Shown here: positions 27,447-37,117 of the stretch, piece by piece
Position numbering within the stretch: position 1 is the stretch's first letter
Layout of the letters: each line of letters begins with the position of its first letter
From: Rhodobacterales bacterium RIFCSPHIGHO2_02_FULL_62_130
GTDB taxonomy: Bacteria > Pseudomonadota > Alphaproteobacteria > Rhodobacterales > Rhodobacteraceae
Direction of reading: 5' to 3'
DNA length: 64,000 nucleotides
Assembly: GCA_001828855.1 (NCBI GenBank)
Contig: MHZT01000051.1
Coordinates: 62,001 to 126,000 of the forward strand
The notes under the pieces: model-generated
What the model saw: the letters and a program-made list of their open reading frames with translations, nothing else
The model's database searches: none
Told to the model about the DNA's origin: nothing
Translations under genes and position numbers: made by a program

Positions 27447-28753
27447 TGGACGCCCGCGCGATCATCGTGAAGCTGCGCGACGGGGCGGTGCCGTCGGCGG
27501 AAGAATTGCAGTGGTTCGCGCAAGGGCTGGCGAATGGGGCGGTGACGGACGCGCAGGCGGGGGCCTTTGCCATGGCCGTTTTGCTGAAAGGTCTGGGCGA
27601 GGCAGGGCGTGTGGCGCTGACCCGCGCGATGCGGGATTCGGGCCATGTGTTGAAATGGGACATGCCCGGCCCGGTGCTGGACAAACATTCCACCGGCGGG
27701 ATTGGTGATTGCGTGTCCTTGCTGCTGGCCCCTGCGCTGGCGGCGTGCGGGGCCTATGTGCCGATGATTTCGGGGCGCGGTTTGGGCCACACCGGTGGCA
27801 CGCTGGACAAGCTGGAGTCGATCCCCGGTTTCAAGACCGGCATGTCCGAGGATCAGTTGCGGCGGCAGTTGAAAGACATCCGCTGTGCCATTGTCTCGGC
27901 CAGCGCCGAGATCGCCCCCGCCGACCGCCGCCTTTATGCGGTGCGCGATGTGACGGGGACGGTGGAGTCGATTGATCTTATCACGGCCTCGATCCTGTCG
28001 AAGAAACTGGCGGCGGGGCTGGAAGCCCTTGTTCTGGATGTGAAATGCGGTTCGGGTGCCTTTATGAAAACGCCCGAGGATGCCGAGGCTTTGGCCCGCG
28101 CGCTTGTCAGCACGGCGCAGGGCGCGGGCTGCATGACCACCGCCCTGATCACCGATATGAGCCAACCACTTGCCACCGCCGCAGGCAACGCGCTTGAGGT
28201 GATCGAGGTGATGGAGACGCTGACCGGCACTTCGGTCAACACTGCGCTGTGGGATATTACGGCGGCGCTGGGCGGTGAGGCTTTGGCGCTGGGCGGGCTT
28301 GCCGCCGATCCGGCGGATGGGGCAGGGCGGATTGAACAGGCGCTGGAATCCGGTGCCGCCGCGGAATGGTTCGGGCGGATGGTGGCGGCGCAAGGTGGCC
28401 CCTTGGATTTCGTCGAGCGCTGGCCGGACCGTCTGCCCGCCGCCACCGTGATCCGTGAGGTTCCCAGCCTTGGCGCGGGCTTTGTCATGGCGATTGACGG
28501 TCAGGGCCTGGGGCTGGCCGTTGTCGGGCTTGGCGGCGGACGCCAGCGCGAGGGCGACAAGCTTAACTTGTCGGTTGGTCTGTCAGATCTTGCCGGAATT
28601 GGCGAGGATATTGGCGCGGGCGATCCGCTGTGCATGGTCCATGCCGCGACCGAAGCGGCGGCGGACGAGGCCATCGCGCGGGTGCAGGCTGCCTATGCCT
28701 TGGCGGCTGTGGCCCCTGCCGATCCGGCGCTGGTGTTGAAAAGGATTGCCTGA
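27446..28753 (+). CDS. deoA: Thymidine phosphorylase
   Basis: A 435-residue enzyme that cleaves thymidine or deoxyuridine with phosphate to give the base and deoxyribose-1-phosphate. Signatures are KHSTGGIGDCVSLLLAP near residue 80, SGRGLGHTGGTLDKLE and KKLAAGLEALVLDVKCG. The ATG at 27446 overlaps the cdd stop; a GTG three bases upstream is an alternative. Next in the operon is deoB, which uses the deoxyribose-1-phosphate formed. Confidence 0.94.
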   Translation: MDARAIIVKLRDGAVPSAEELQWFAQGLANGAVTDAQAGAFAMAVLLKGLGEAGRVALTRAMRDSGHVLKWDMPGPVLDKHSTGGIGDCVSLLLAPALAACGAYVPMISGRGLGHTGGTLDKLESIPGFKTGMSEDQLRRQLKDIRCAIVSASAEIAPADRRLYAVRDVTGTVESIDLITASILSKKLAAGLEALVLDVKCGSGAFMKTPEDAEALARALVSTAQGAGCMTTALITDMSQPLATAAGNALEVIEVMETLTGTSVNTALWDITAALGGEALALGGLAADPADGAGRIEQALESGAAAEWFGRMVAAQGGPLDFVERWPDRLPAATVIREVPSLGAGFVMAIDGQGLGLAVVGLGGGRQREGDKLNLSVGLSDLAGIGEDIGAGDPLCMVHAATEAAADEAIARVQAAYALAAVAPADPALVLKRIA

Positions 28754-29950
28754 ATGGCGCGCGCGTTTCTGATCGTGATGGATTCCGTGGGCTGTGGCGG
28801 CGCGCCCGATGCGGCGGCTTTTGGCGATGAGGGGGCGAACACGCTGACCCATATCGCGCAGGCCTGTGCGGCGGGGCGGGCGGATCTGGGGCGGAGCGGC
28901 CCGCTAAGGATGCCTGTGCTGGACGCGTTGGGACTGGGGGCCGCGATCCGGCTGGCCTCGGGCGACGATGCGCCGAACCTTGGCGCTGCGCCTATGGGCC
29001 GCTGGGGGGCTGCGACGGAAGTTAGTCGCGGCAAGGACACGCCCTCGGGCCATTGGGAGCTGGCGGGGGTGCCGGTGCCGTGGGACTGGACCTATTTCCC
29101 CGACACGGTGCCTGCCTTTTCGCCCGAGCTGGTGGCGCTGGTCTGCAAACTGGCGGGGACTGATGGTATCCTTGGCAACTGCCACGCCTCGGGCGTGCCG
29201 ATCATCGAAAAACACTGTGCCGAGCATCTGCGGACGGGGTGGCCGATCTGCTATACATCGGCGGATTCGGTGTTCCAGATCGCCGCGCATGAAGAGGCGT
29301 TCGGGTTGGAGAGGCTGTTGAAGCTGTGTCAGGATTTGGCACCCCATCTGCACGCGATGAAAGTGGGCCGCGTCATCGCGCGCCCCTTCACCGGCACTCC
29401 CGGCGACTTCAAGCGCACAGCAAACCGCCACGATTACGCCATTGCCCCGCCTGCGCCCACCTTGCTGGATTGGGTTTCGGGGGCGGGGCGGGCGACCCAT
29501 GCGATTGGAAAGATTGGCGATATATTCTCGATGCAGGGGGTGGGGCGACTGTGGAAGGGCAAGAATGACGCCGATCTGTTCGACCATCTGGACCGATTGG
29601 GGGCCGAGGCCGAGGACGGTTCGCTGACCTTCGCAAACTTTGTTGAATTTGACAGCCTTTACGGCCATCCCCGCGATGTGGCCGGTTATGCCCGCGCGCT
29701 GGAATGGTTCGATGCGCGGGCGGGGGCGTTTCTGGCGCAATTGCGCGCGGGCGATCTGGCGATTTTCACCGCCGACCACGGCAATGACCCGACCTTCAGG
29801 GGAACCGAACACACCCGCGAACGGGTGCCGGTGATCTGTGCGGGTGTTGGCAAAGGCGGGATCGGCTTGTGCGGCTTTGTCGATGTGGCGGCAAGCGTGG
29901 CCGCGCATCTTGGCATCCCCGCCCAAGGGCAGGGAAGGAGTTTTCTTTGA
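28754..29950 (+). CDS. deoB: Phosphopentomutase
   Basis: Alkaline-phosphatase-superfamily enzyme of 398 residues that converts (deoxy)ribose-1-phosphate to the 5-phosphate. Metal-binding and active-site segments are visible: LIVMDSVGCGGAPD at the start, GHWELAG near residue 98, and FTADHGNDPTFRGTEHTRE near 338-356. It follows deoA without a gap and its stop overlaps the TTG start of add. Confidence 0.95.
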   Translation: MARAFLIVMDSVGCGGAPDAAAFGDEGANTLTHIAQACAAGRADLGRSGPLRMPVLDALGLGAAIRLASGDDAPNLGAAPMGRWGAATEVSRGKDTPSGHWELAGVPVPWDWTYFPDTVPAFSPELVALVCKLAGTDGILGNCHASGVPIIEKHCAEHLRTGWPICYTSADSVFQIAAHEEAFGLERLLKLCQDLAPHLHAMKVGRVIARPFTGTPGDFKRTANRHDYAIAPPAPTLLDWVSGAGRATHAIGKIGDIFSMQGVGRLWKGKNDADLFDHLDRLGAEAEDGSLTFANFVEFDSLYGHPRDVAGYARALEWFDARAGAFLAQLRAGDLAIFTADHGNDPTFRGTEHTRERVPVICAGVGKGGIGLCGFVDVAASVAAHLGIPAQGQGRSFL

Positions 29951-30939
29951 CGATCAACAGCTTGCCGAAGGTCGAATTGCACCTGCACCTTGAGGGCGGC
30001 GCACCGCCTGCCTTTATCAAGGGGCTGGCGAAAGAGAAGAAACTGGATATTTCCGGCATCTTTAACGAAGATGGTAGCTATCGCTTTACCGATTTCTGGA
30101 ACTTCCTGAAGGTCTATGAGGCTGCCTGCACCACCCTGCAGCGCCCCGAGGATTTCTACCGCCTGACGCTGGCCGTGCTGGAGGAAAGCGCGAAAAACGG
30201 CGTCGTCTATTCCGAAACCTTCCTGTCGCCCGATTTCTGTGGCGGGCGTGATGTGGGGGCGTGGCGGGAATACCTCCACGCGATCCAAGAGGCGGCGGAT
30301 AAGGCGCAGGCCACGATGGGGATCACGCTGAAGGGGATTGTCACCTGCATCCGCCATTTCGGCCCCGAAAAAGCCCGGCAAACCGCCCGCTGTGCGGCGG
30401 AAACGGCGGGCGATTTCATCGTGGGCTTTGGCATCGCGGGGGATGAAAAGATCGGCAAGCCAAAGGATTACCTGTGGTCCTTTGACGCCGCGCGCGAGGC
30501 GGGTCTGCGGATCACCGCTCATGCGGGTGAATGGGGCGGGCCAGAGTCTGTCCGCGAGGCCATCCATGATCTGGGCGCTGAACGCATCGGCCACGGCGTG
30601 CGCGCGATTGAAGATCTGGCGCTGGTGGACGAGATTGCGGAAAAGGGCATCGTTCTTGAGGTCTGCCCCGGCTCGAACGTGGCCTTGGGGATTTACCCCA
30701 GTTTCCGCAAACATCCGATCGGCGAGTTTTACAACCGCGATGTCAAAGTGACGATCAGCACCGACGATCCGCCGTTCTTTCACACCACAATGGCGCGGGA
30801 ATATGACATGTTGAACCGCGCCTTCGACTGGGACGAGGGGGTTTTTGACAAGATCGCCCGCACCTCGCTTGACGCCGCCTTCTGCGATGCCGATACCAAA
30901 GCGCGTATCTTGAAAACCTTGGAGCAGGGCCATGCTTGA
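29947..30939 (+). CDS. add: Adenosine deaminase (TTG start)
   Basis: Zinc enzyme of 330 residues that deaminates adenosine to inosine. Metal and catalytic residues are visible in ELHLHLEGG near residue 11, TAHAGEWGG near 190, GHGVRAIED and STDDPPFF. The start is a TTG at 29947, overlapping the deoB stop; AAGGAG at 29935-29940 is well spaced and no in-frame ATG lies near the conserved N terminus. Upstream frame extensions fall inside deoB. The 3-prime end overlaps upp by eight bases. Confidence 0.92.
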   Translation: MTINSLPKVELHLHLEGGAPPAFIKGLAKEKKLDISGIFNEDGSYRFTDFWNFLKVYEAACTTLQRPEDFYRLTLAVLEESAKNGVVYSETFLSPDFCGGRDVGAWREYLHAIQEAADKAQATMGITLKGIVTCIRHFGPEKARQTARCAAETAGDFIVGFGIAGDEKIGKPKDYLWSFDAAREAGLRITAHAGEWGGPESVREAIHDLGAERIGHGVRAIEDLALVDEIAEKGIVLEVCPGSNVALGIYPSFRKHPIGEFYNRDVKVTISTDDPPFFHTTMAREYDMLNRAFDWDEGVFDKIARTSLDAAFCDADTKARILKTLEQGHA

Positions 30940-31564
30940 CCATCTGACCGTCGTTTCGCACCCTTTGGTGCAGCACAAGCTGACCCTGATGCGGGAGAAA
31001 GACACCTCGACCGCCTCTTTCCGCAAACTGCTGCGGGAAATAAGCCTGCTTCTGGCCTATGAAGTCACCCGCGAATTGCCGATGACCACCAAGCGGATCG
31101 AAACCCCCATCGAACCGATGGATGCTCCGACGATTGATGGCAAGAAACTGGCGCTGATTTCCATTCTGCGGGCGGGCAACGGGCTGCTGGATGGTATTCT
31201 GGAACTGATCCCCGCCGCGCGGGTTGGCTTTGTGGGCCTGTATCGTGATCCCGAAACGCTGCAACCCGTGCAGTATTACTGCAAGCTGCCCGACCATCTG
31301 GACGAGCGGGTTTCGATTGTCGTCGATCCGATGCTGGCCACGGGGAACTCATCCGCAGCGGCGATTACGCTTTTGAAACAATCGGGGGCCAAGAATATCC
31401 GGTTTTTGTGCCTTCTGGCCGCCCCCGAGGGCATTGCCCGCATGAAAGAGGCCCATCCAGACGTGCCGATCGTCACAGCGGCGGTAGACAGCCATCTGAA
31501 CGATCATGGATATATTGTCCCCGGGCTAGGGGATGCGGGCGACCGTATGTTCGGCACTAAATAA
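30932..31564 (+). CDS. upp: Uracil phosphoribosyltransferase
   Basis: A 210-residue enzyme that joins uracil with PRPP to give UMP. The PRPP loop is [14 protein letters not shown] near 130, and the uracil-binding tail is [18 protein letters not shown]. It is last in the cdd-deoA-deoB-add-upp operon and reclaims the uracil that DeoA releases. The start overlaps add by eight bases, consistent with translational coupling. Confidence 0.95.
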   Translation: MLDHLTVVSHPLVQHKLTLMREKDTSTASFRKLLREISLLLAYEVTRELPMTTKRIETPIEPMDAPTIDGKKLALISILRAGNGLLDGILELIPAARVGFVGLYRDPETLQPVQYYCKLPDHLDERVSIVVDPMLATGNSSAAAITLLKQSGAKNIRFLCLLAAPEGIARMKEAHPDVPIVTAAVDSHLNDHGYIVPGLGDAGDRMFGTK

Positions 31565-31631
31565 GGGTATTCCCCCTTTACTCGGAAACAATACTGCCCC
31601 ATGATTCGCGGATAGCTACTTGGGGGTAGTC

Positions 31632-32750
31632 ATGCTGTTCAAAATTGCTGCGGTCGCGTTTGCGACCGCGTTGGGTTCTTTTGCTGCCCAAGCTGATATT
31701 TCCGGCCCGTCCAACTTGCCCCCGGCGGGGTTCAAGGGCCAGCAATTCGTCGATAGCCGTGGCTGCATTTTCCTGAAGGCCGGATATGGCGGGCAAGTGA
31801 CATGGGTTGCGCGGGTTAGCCGTGATCGCAAGCCGCTGTGTGGCTTTCCGCCGACATTCGGGCCGCAACCGGCCATCGAGGTGGCCGAGGCTGCCCCCGT
31901 TGCCCCTGCAAAACCTGCCGCCGCAACACCCGCGCCGGTCGCTGTTGCGACGGCAAAGCCTGCTGTTGCCCCGCTGACTCCGCCTGTGGTCAAGCCTGCG
32001 GCGGTATCGGTTGCTGCCCCGCCCCCCGTTGCCGCAAGCAAACCCGGCCGCAGCTATGAGGTGGTTGCGGGGGCTGGTGTGCCTACGGGCAAGATCGGTT
32101 GCTACAGCGACGCCCCCGTGGCCGAGCGGGTCAAGCTTCGGAATGGTGGTTCGGTGGTGGTTTGCACCACAGGGGATGGCGGGCTTTCGGGCTGGCGTCC
32201 GCCGCTTTATCCTGACGGGTCGCCCGTGGGTGTCGCGCTTAGTGACCCCGCCGCGACAAGCAAAGCCAATCCTGCTGCAACGGCCCAAAGCGACGCAACA
32301 GTGGTGCCAAAGGGCTACAAGCTGGCGTGGAAGGATGACCGGCTGAACCCGCTGCGCGGCAAAGGCACGGCGGCAGGGCAGGCGGCGCAGGATCAGGTCT
32401 GGACCACGAAGGTTCCGGCAAAACTGGTCGCAGCCAAAACGCAAAAAGCAGCGCCGCAGGTCACGGTTTCGACCAAATCGGCAGCGACAGAACCGGTTGC
32501 AGCCCAGCCCCGCGCCAAAGCGTCGGGCGGTGCCTATGTGCAGGTTGGCACTTTTGGTCAGCCCGCAAATGCCAAAGGTGCGTCGGCCCGCCTGAAGGCG
32601 CTGGGCCTGCCGGTGGCGATCAGCAAGATTACCATGGGCGGCAAGGCTTTGCAGATTGTGCTGGCCGGTCCGTTCGGATCGGGGGCCGAGGCGCAGCAGG
32701 CGCTGTCCGCGCTGCGCGGTTCGGGTTTCGGAGATGCGTTTATTCGGTAA
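31632..32750 (+). CDS. SPOR domain-containing secreted protein
   Basis: A 372-residue protein. The signal peptide is 1-21 (cleavage near FAAQA). A small N-terminal domain at about 22-75 has two cysteines (SRGCIFLKAGYGG, KPLCGFPP). A Pro/Ala/Val-rich linker runs to about 135, a second cysteine-pair region lies at 150-190 (KIGCYSD, VVVCTTG), and a C-terminal SPOR peptidoglycan-binding domain covers about 296-372 (YVQVGTFGQPANAKG ... VLAGPFGSG). SPOR domains bind denuded septal glycan, so it likely acts at the division site. GGGGG at 31622-31626 supports ATG 31632. Confidence 0.82.
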   Translation: MLFKIAAVAFATALGSFAAQADISGPSNLPPAGFKGQQFVDSRGCIFLKAGYGGQVTWVARVSRDRKPLCGFPPTFGPQPAIEVAEAAPVAPAKPAAATPAPVAVATAKPAVAPLTPPVVKPAAVSVAAPPPVAASKPGRSYEVVAGAGVPTGKIGCYSDAPVAERVKLRNGGSVVVCTTGDGGLSGWRPPLYPDGSPVGVALSDPAATSKANPAATAQSDATVVPKGYKLAWKDDRLNPLRGKGTAAGQAAQDQVWTTKVPAKLVAAKTQKAAPQVTVSTKSAATEPVAAQPRAKASGGAYVQVGTFGQPANAKGASARLKALGLPVAISKITMGGKALQIVLAGPFGSGAEAQQALSALRGSGFGDAFIR

Positions 32751-32773
32751 GAAGGCGTCGAGCAGATAAGCCT

Positions 32774-32803
32774 GACCCCTCGGTTCATCCGGGGGGTCTT
32801 TTT
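32774..32803 (+). terminator. Intrinsic terminator after SPOR gene
   Basis: GACCCCTCGG (32774-32783) pairs with CCGGGGGGTC (32789-32798) around TTCAT and is followed by TTTTT. Confidence 0.82.
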
Positions 32804-32816
32804 CATGGGGCGCGGT

Positions 32817-33836
32817 TCAATCCGTGCAGATACCCTGCAAACTGATCCAAGCACCATCCTCCAGCACGGGACGCGGAGAGCCGCCAAGGAAGGGATCTTT
32901 CTCGATCAATTCGACCACGGATTGTCCCGAAGGGTCCAGCGCAAAGGCATAGGGCGAGGCTGACACTTCGCTGCCAAGAAATGCCGCCAGCAAGTCCGCG
33001 TTTGGGACAGGCAGCGGTGGCTCTGCCAACAGTGTCTCGGCATAACCCGAAACGGCAGATTCTCCCAGATTGCCACTGGTCAAAAGCCGCACAGTTGCAA
33101 ACAGGCCGGCATAGCGTAGCAGCGCCGCCGCCGGATCATCCGTCGCCGCGCGCAGGCCTTCAGCCAGCACAAACCCCGCAACCACGTCCGGCCCGTCGGT
33201 CTGATCCAGCATTGCGGCGGGCAGCAGGATGATATTGCCGGGCAGATGCAGCGGTGTGGTCAGCCCGTCGCGCAGAACCACCAGACGGGGCGGCGCTGCG
33301 GGGAACAGCCGCGCCATCAGGCTTTGCGCCGCGCTGAGGCCCAAGGGGGCAGCACAGGGAGAGCCGGTCAGCCGCTCCAGATCCCGCAGGGCAAGCTGGC
33401 CCAAGGCAGACTCGGTGGCAGCTGGCAGAACGGCAGCCGTGTGGCTGGTCAGCTTGCCGGGAACCCAGAACACCGCCAGCGTCAGGATGGTCACAGCCGC
33501 GCTGCCCAAAGTCCAGCCCCGCAACCGACCCGGACGGGGGCGTCGGCGTTCCAGCGCAAGCCGCACCGTATCCAGCGCGGCAATCATGTCGCGGTCATCC
33601 ACCTCAAGCGTTTCGGTCAGATCGTCGCCGGGGCCGTAAAGGGCAGGCATCTGGCCGGGGTTCAGCCGCAACAGCGCGGGCAGCGACCATTGCGACAGCG
33701 CCATTTCCGTCTTGGGATCGGCCAGCACGATGGTCGCATCGCGCAGACCCACGATCACCTCGCGCCTCTGGTCCTGCGGCGTCGCGCGCCACAGGCCGGG
33801 GCTTTCCAGCCGCTCGTATTTGCGAAGGGCTGTCAT
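32817..33836 (-). CDS. M48-like membrane protein lacking the zinc site
   Basis: A 339-residue protein. The cytoplasmic N terminus is about 1-105 and a single transmembrane helix lies at about 107-127. The domain from 180 onward reads like an M48 peptidase (LHLPGNIILLPAAML, then DVVAGFVLAEGLRAATDDP). Where M48 enzymes have HExxH this protein has AEGLR at 225-229, so the zinc ligands are absent and it should not be an active protease. It may be a pseudo-enzyme or scaffold. The M48 relationship is my inference from the layout. The start at 33836 is preferred over 33899. Tail-to-tail with the SPOR gene. Confidence 0.65.
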   Translation of the reverse strand: MTALRKYERLESPGLWRATPQDQRREVIVGLRDATIVLADPKTEMALSQWSLPALLRLNPGQMPALYGPGDDLTETLEVDDRDMIAALDTVRLALERRRPRPGRLRGWTLGSAAVTILTLAVFWVPGKLTSHTAAVLPAATESALGQLALRDLERLTGSPCAAPLGLSAAQSLMARLFPAAPPRLVVLRDGLTTPLHLPGNIILLPAAMLDQTDGPDVVAGFVLAEGLRAATDDPAAALLRYAGLFATVRLLTSGNLGESAVSGYAETLLAEPPLPVPNADLLAAFLGSEVSASPYAFALDPSGQSVVELIEKDPFLGGSPRPVLEDGAWISLQGICTD

Positions 33837-33899
33837 GGGGAGGATGTAAGGTTCCGCAAGATCATGCCCGACCCTAGCGCAGCGCCGCCCGCGCCACAA

Positions 33900-35525
33900 T
33901 CATTGCCCCAGCAGTTTTGCCACCGCGCGCAGTTCAAACTTCTGGATTTTTCCGGTCGAGGTCTTTGGCAGTTCTGAGAACACCACCATTTTCGGGGTGG
34001 CAAAGCCCGCAAGCCGCGCGCGGCAATGGGCGATCAACTCGGCCTCGGTGGCGGTGGCTCCTGCTTTCAACTCGACAAAGGCACAAGGCACCTCGCCCCA
34101 TTTTGCATCCGGCTTGGCGACAACGGCACAAAGTGACACCGCCGGATGGTGCATCAGCGCGCCTTCCACCTCGACCGAGGACACGTTTTCACCGCCCGAG
34201 ATGATGATGTCTTTCGCGCGGTCGGTGATTTTCAGATAGCCGTCGGGATGTTGAAACGCGATGTCGCCGGTGCGGAACCAGCCGCCCTTGAACGCCTCGG
34301 CGGTGGCGGTCGGGTTCTTGTAATAGCCCTTCATCACCATATTGCCGCGCATGGCAATCTCGCCCAGATGCGCGCCGTCGCGGGGAACGGGCGTGCCGTG
34401 GGTGTCCTGCACCTCGGCCCCTTCCAGCATCGCCATGGCAATTCCGGTGCGCGCCTTGAGGCTGGCGCGGTCGTCGCCCTGCGCGTGATCCCATTCCTCT
34501 TGCCACAGACATTCGGTCGCGGGGCCATAGGTTTCGGTCAGCCCGTAAACTTGGGTGACGTTGAAGCCCAAAGGTTCAAAGGCGGCCAAAGTGGCGGCAG
34601 GGGGCGGGGCGCCTGCGGTAAAGACCTGCACAATATGGGAAAAATCACGGCGATCTTCGGGGCGGCAGTTGATCATCGTGTTCAGCACAATGGGCGCACC
34701 GCCGAAATGGGTCACACCTTCATCCGCAATCGCGTCATAAATCGCCTTGGCGGTGATATCGCGGCAGCACACAAGCGTGCCGCCCATCATCGGCACCATC
34801 CACGCATGGCACCAGCCGTTGCAATGAAACAGCGGCACGATGGTCAGATAGACTGGGAAAAGCTGCATCCGCCATCCGATGGCATTGGCGGTGGTGGCAA
34901 GGTAGGCCCCGCGATGATGCGTCACCACCCCCTTCGGCCGCCCCGTCGTGCCAGAGGTATAATTGATCGCAATGCTTTCCCATTCGTCTTCCGGCATGAT
35001 CCACGCCGCATCAGGATCGCCCTTGGCAAGAAAATCCTCATAGGTCTCATAGTGGCCCGAGGCGGTAAAGCCGTGGTCCACCACCTCGACAATCAGAGGG
35101 GCCTCGCCTTCCATTCGCGCGATGGCGGCTTCGGCCAGACCAAGAAGGGCCGAGTCACAGAGCAGGATCTTCGCCCCCGCATGGCCGAAGATGTAGGCGA
35201 CGGTATCGGCATCCAGACGGGTGTTAATGGTGTTCAGCACCGCGCCACAGGCAGGCACGCCGAAATGCGCCTCGGCCTGCTGCGGGATATTGGGCATTAG
35301 GGTGGCCACCACATCACCGGGCGCAATCCCCGCATCCGTCAGGGCCGAGGCCAGTCGACTGACGCGGCGGGCATAATCGGCATAGCTCAGGCGGGTGTCT
35401 TTCCACACCACGGCGGTTCGATGGGCGAACACTTCGGCCGCGCGGCGCAAATGCGACAGCGGCGACAGCGGCACATAATTCGCCGCGCATTTCTCCAGAC
35501 CCGTCTCGTCCGCCAACCAGCCCAT
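33900..35525 (-). CDS. Medium-chain or methylthiopropionate-type acyl-CoA ligase
   Basis: ANL-superfamily enzyme of 541 residues with the AMP loop YTSGTTGRPKGVVTHH, the motif VYGLTETYGP, WFRTGDIAFQHPDGYL, the hinge DRAKDIIISGGENVSS, and the catalytic lysine in PKTSTGKIQKFELR. Layout and length match the DmdB/medium-chain group common in Rhodobacterales, where DmdB activates methylmercaptopropionate from DMSP. No other DMSP gene is nearby, so the substrate stays open. The start of the divergent transporter gene is 99 bases away. Confidence 0.82.
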   Translation of the reverse strand: MGWLADETGLEKCAANYVPLSPLSHLRRAAEVFAHRTAVVWKDTRLSYADYARRVSRLASALTDAGIAPGDVVATLMPNIPQQAEAHFGVPACGAVLNTINTRLDADTVAYIFGHAGAKILLCDSALLGLAEAAIARMEGEAPLIVEVVDHGFTASGHYETYEDFLAKGDPDAAWIMPEDEWESIAINYTSGTTGRPKGVVTHHRGAYLATTANAIGWRMQLFPVYLTIVPLFHCNGWCHAWMVPMMGGTLVCCRDITAKAIYDAIADEGVTHFGGAPIVLNTMINCRPEDRRDFSHIVQVFTAGAPPPAATLAAFEPLGFNVTQVYGLTETYGPATECLWQEEWDHAQGDDRASLKARTGIAMAMLEGAEVQDTHGTPVPRDGAHLGEIAMRGNMVMKGYYKNPTATAEAFKGGWFRTGDIAFQHPDGYLKITDRAKDIIISGGENVSSVEVEGALMHHPAVSLCAVVAKPDAKWGEVPCAFVELKAGATATEAELIAHCRARLAGFATPKMVVFSELPKTSTGKIQKFELRAVAKLLGQ

Positions 35526-35624
35526 GCTATGCCCCCCGTAAATCGCGAAAGAAATGTCGCTTTCCGGCGCGAAGTCTGGCGCTTTGCGGGGTCTTTGTGG
35601 AGAGCAAAAGCGAAGGAATTTCCG

Positions 35625-36542
35625 ATGAGCCCGACTTCAGATAAAACCCTGCTCGCCGCAGGGCTAATCCTGATCTACGCGACGATCATCGGGTTTACGG
35701 ACAATTACGTGCGGGTGATCGCGTCCGAGGCGGGATTGTGGCAGTTCCACTTTACCCGCACGATCATGGCGATGGCGATTTTGACAGTGGCGGCGGTGGT
35801 GCTGAAGCTGCGATTGCGCCCTGTGCGGCTGCGCGCGGTGGTGGCGCGGTCGGTCATCCACGGCACGGCCATGGTGATCTATTTCGGCGCGCTGGCCTTC
35901 CTGCCGGTGGCGCTGGTGGCTGCGGGCCTGTTCACGGCGCCGATTTTTGTGCTTCTTATCAGTCGCTTGATCTATGGTGAACATATCGGCCCCTTCCGCA
36001 TCATCGCCGTAGTGATTGGCTTTGCGGGCGTGATCCTTGTGCTTGGACCCGAGGCGATGACGGGGGCATCGCTGCCCGCCCTGCTGCCGGTGATCGCGGG
36101 GGCCATGTATGCGATGGGCAATATCGCCACCCGCAAATGGTGTCCCGACGAAAGCGCCGAGACTTTGCTGGCAGGCTTTTTCCTGATGCTGGGGCTGATC
36201 GGGGCGGTGGGGATGGTCGTGCTGACGCTGATGCCAATCCCCGTCCCCGAGGGCGCTGCGGGCTTTTTGCAGCGCGGTCCGGTCTGGCCTTCGGGCGATT
36301 TCTGGTTCTGGACCTTCGTGCAGGCGGCGGGGTCGCTGATCGGCGTCGGCATGATGGTGCGCGCCTATCAGGTTGCGGACGCCACGCGGGTTTCGGTGTT
36401 CGAATATGTCATCCTGCCTGCTTCGGCCTTCTGGGCCTGGGTGATCTGGGGCGAGACGCTGACTTGGCTGGCGGTGGCAGGCATGGCGATGATCGTCGCG
36501 GCGGGGCTGATGATCGCGTTGCGGGCCAAGCAAACGGCCTAA
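35625..36542 (+). CDS. EamA/DMT family transporter
   Basis: Inner-membrane protein of 305 residues with ten predicted helices in two EamA repeats (the second begins near PALLPVIAGAMYAMGNI). Family members export or import small metabolites; the substrate is unknown. The ATG at 35625 follows GAAGGAATTTCC. The last four bases overlap the convergent tdk gene. Divergent from the acyl-CoA ligase. Confidence 0.85.
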   Translation: MSPTSDKTLLAAGLILIYATIIGFTDNYVRVIASEAGLWQFHFTRTIMAMAILTVAAVVLKLRLRPVRLRAVVARSVIHGTAMVIYFGALAFLPVALVAAGLFTAPIFVLLISRLIYGEHIGPFRIIAVVIGFAGVILVLGPEAMTGASLPALLPVIAGAMYAMGNIATRKWCPDESAETLLAGFFLMLGLIGAVGMVVLTLMPIPVPEGAAGFLQRGPVWPSGDFWFWTFVQAAGSLIGVGMMVRAYQVADATRVSVFEYVILPASAFWAWVIWGETLTWLAVAGMAMIVAAGLMIALRAKQTA

Positions 36543-37117
36543 TCGCCCACGGCCTCGCGCCAGTGGCGGCGGCAGAGCGAGACGTAGGTTTCGTTGCCGC
36601 CGATCACCACCTGTTCGCCATCCTTGAGCGCCCGCCCGTCCGGCCCACGCCGGATCACCATCGTGGCCTTCTTGCCGCAATGGCAGATCGTGCGAACCTC
36701 GCGCATCTCGTCGGCCCAAGCCAGCAGCGCCGCCGATCCGGGGAAAAGATTTCCTTGAAAATCAACGCGAAGTCCGTAGCACATCACCGGCACGCCCAGA
36801 TCATCCACCGCCCGCGCCAGTTGCCAGACCTGCGGCTTGGTCAGGAATTGCGACTCGTCGATAAAAACGCAGGCCACCTTTCCGGCGGCAAAGCGGGCCG
36901 ACAGCTTGGCGTAAAGATCATCGGCGGGGGCAAAGGTATCGGCATCCTCGCCAATGCCGATCCGGCTGGCGATCCGCCCCGCGCCCGCGCGATTGTCGAA
37001 CTGCGCCGTGATCAGGTAGGTCGCCATACCGCCTTCGCGGTAATTGTGCGATGCCTGCAAAAGCGCGGTCGATTTGCCCGCGTTCATCGTCGAATAGTGA
37101 AAGTAAAGCTTTGCCAT
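36539..37117 (-). CDS. tdk: Thymidine kinase
   Basis: Type II thymidine kinase of 192 residues that makes dTMP from thymidine. It has the P-loop-like MNAGKST at residues 11-17, the FIDESQF Walker B-like motif near 90, and a zinc finger made from CHCGKKA and the SLCRRHW segment. It complements the cdd-deo-add-upp operon 5 kb upstream. It converges on the DMT transporter with a four-base overlap. Confidence 0.94.
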   Translation of the reverse strand: MAKLYFHYSTMNAGKSTALLQASHNYREGGMATYLITAQFDNRAGAGRIASRIGIGEDADTFAPADDLYAKLSARFAAGKVACVFIDESQFLTKPQVWQLARAVDDLGVPVMCYGLRVDFQGNLFPGSAALLAWADEMREVRTICHCGKKATMVIRRGPDGRALKDGEQVVIGGNETYVSLCRRHWREAVGD

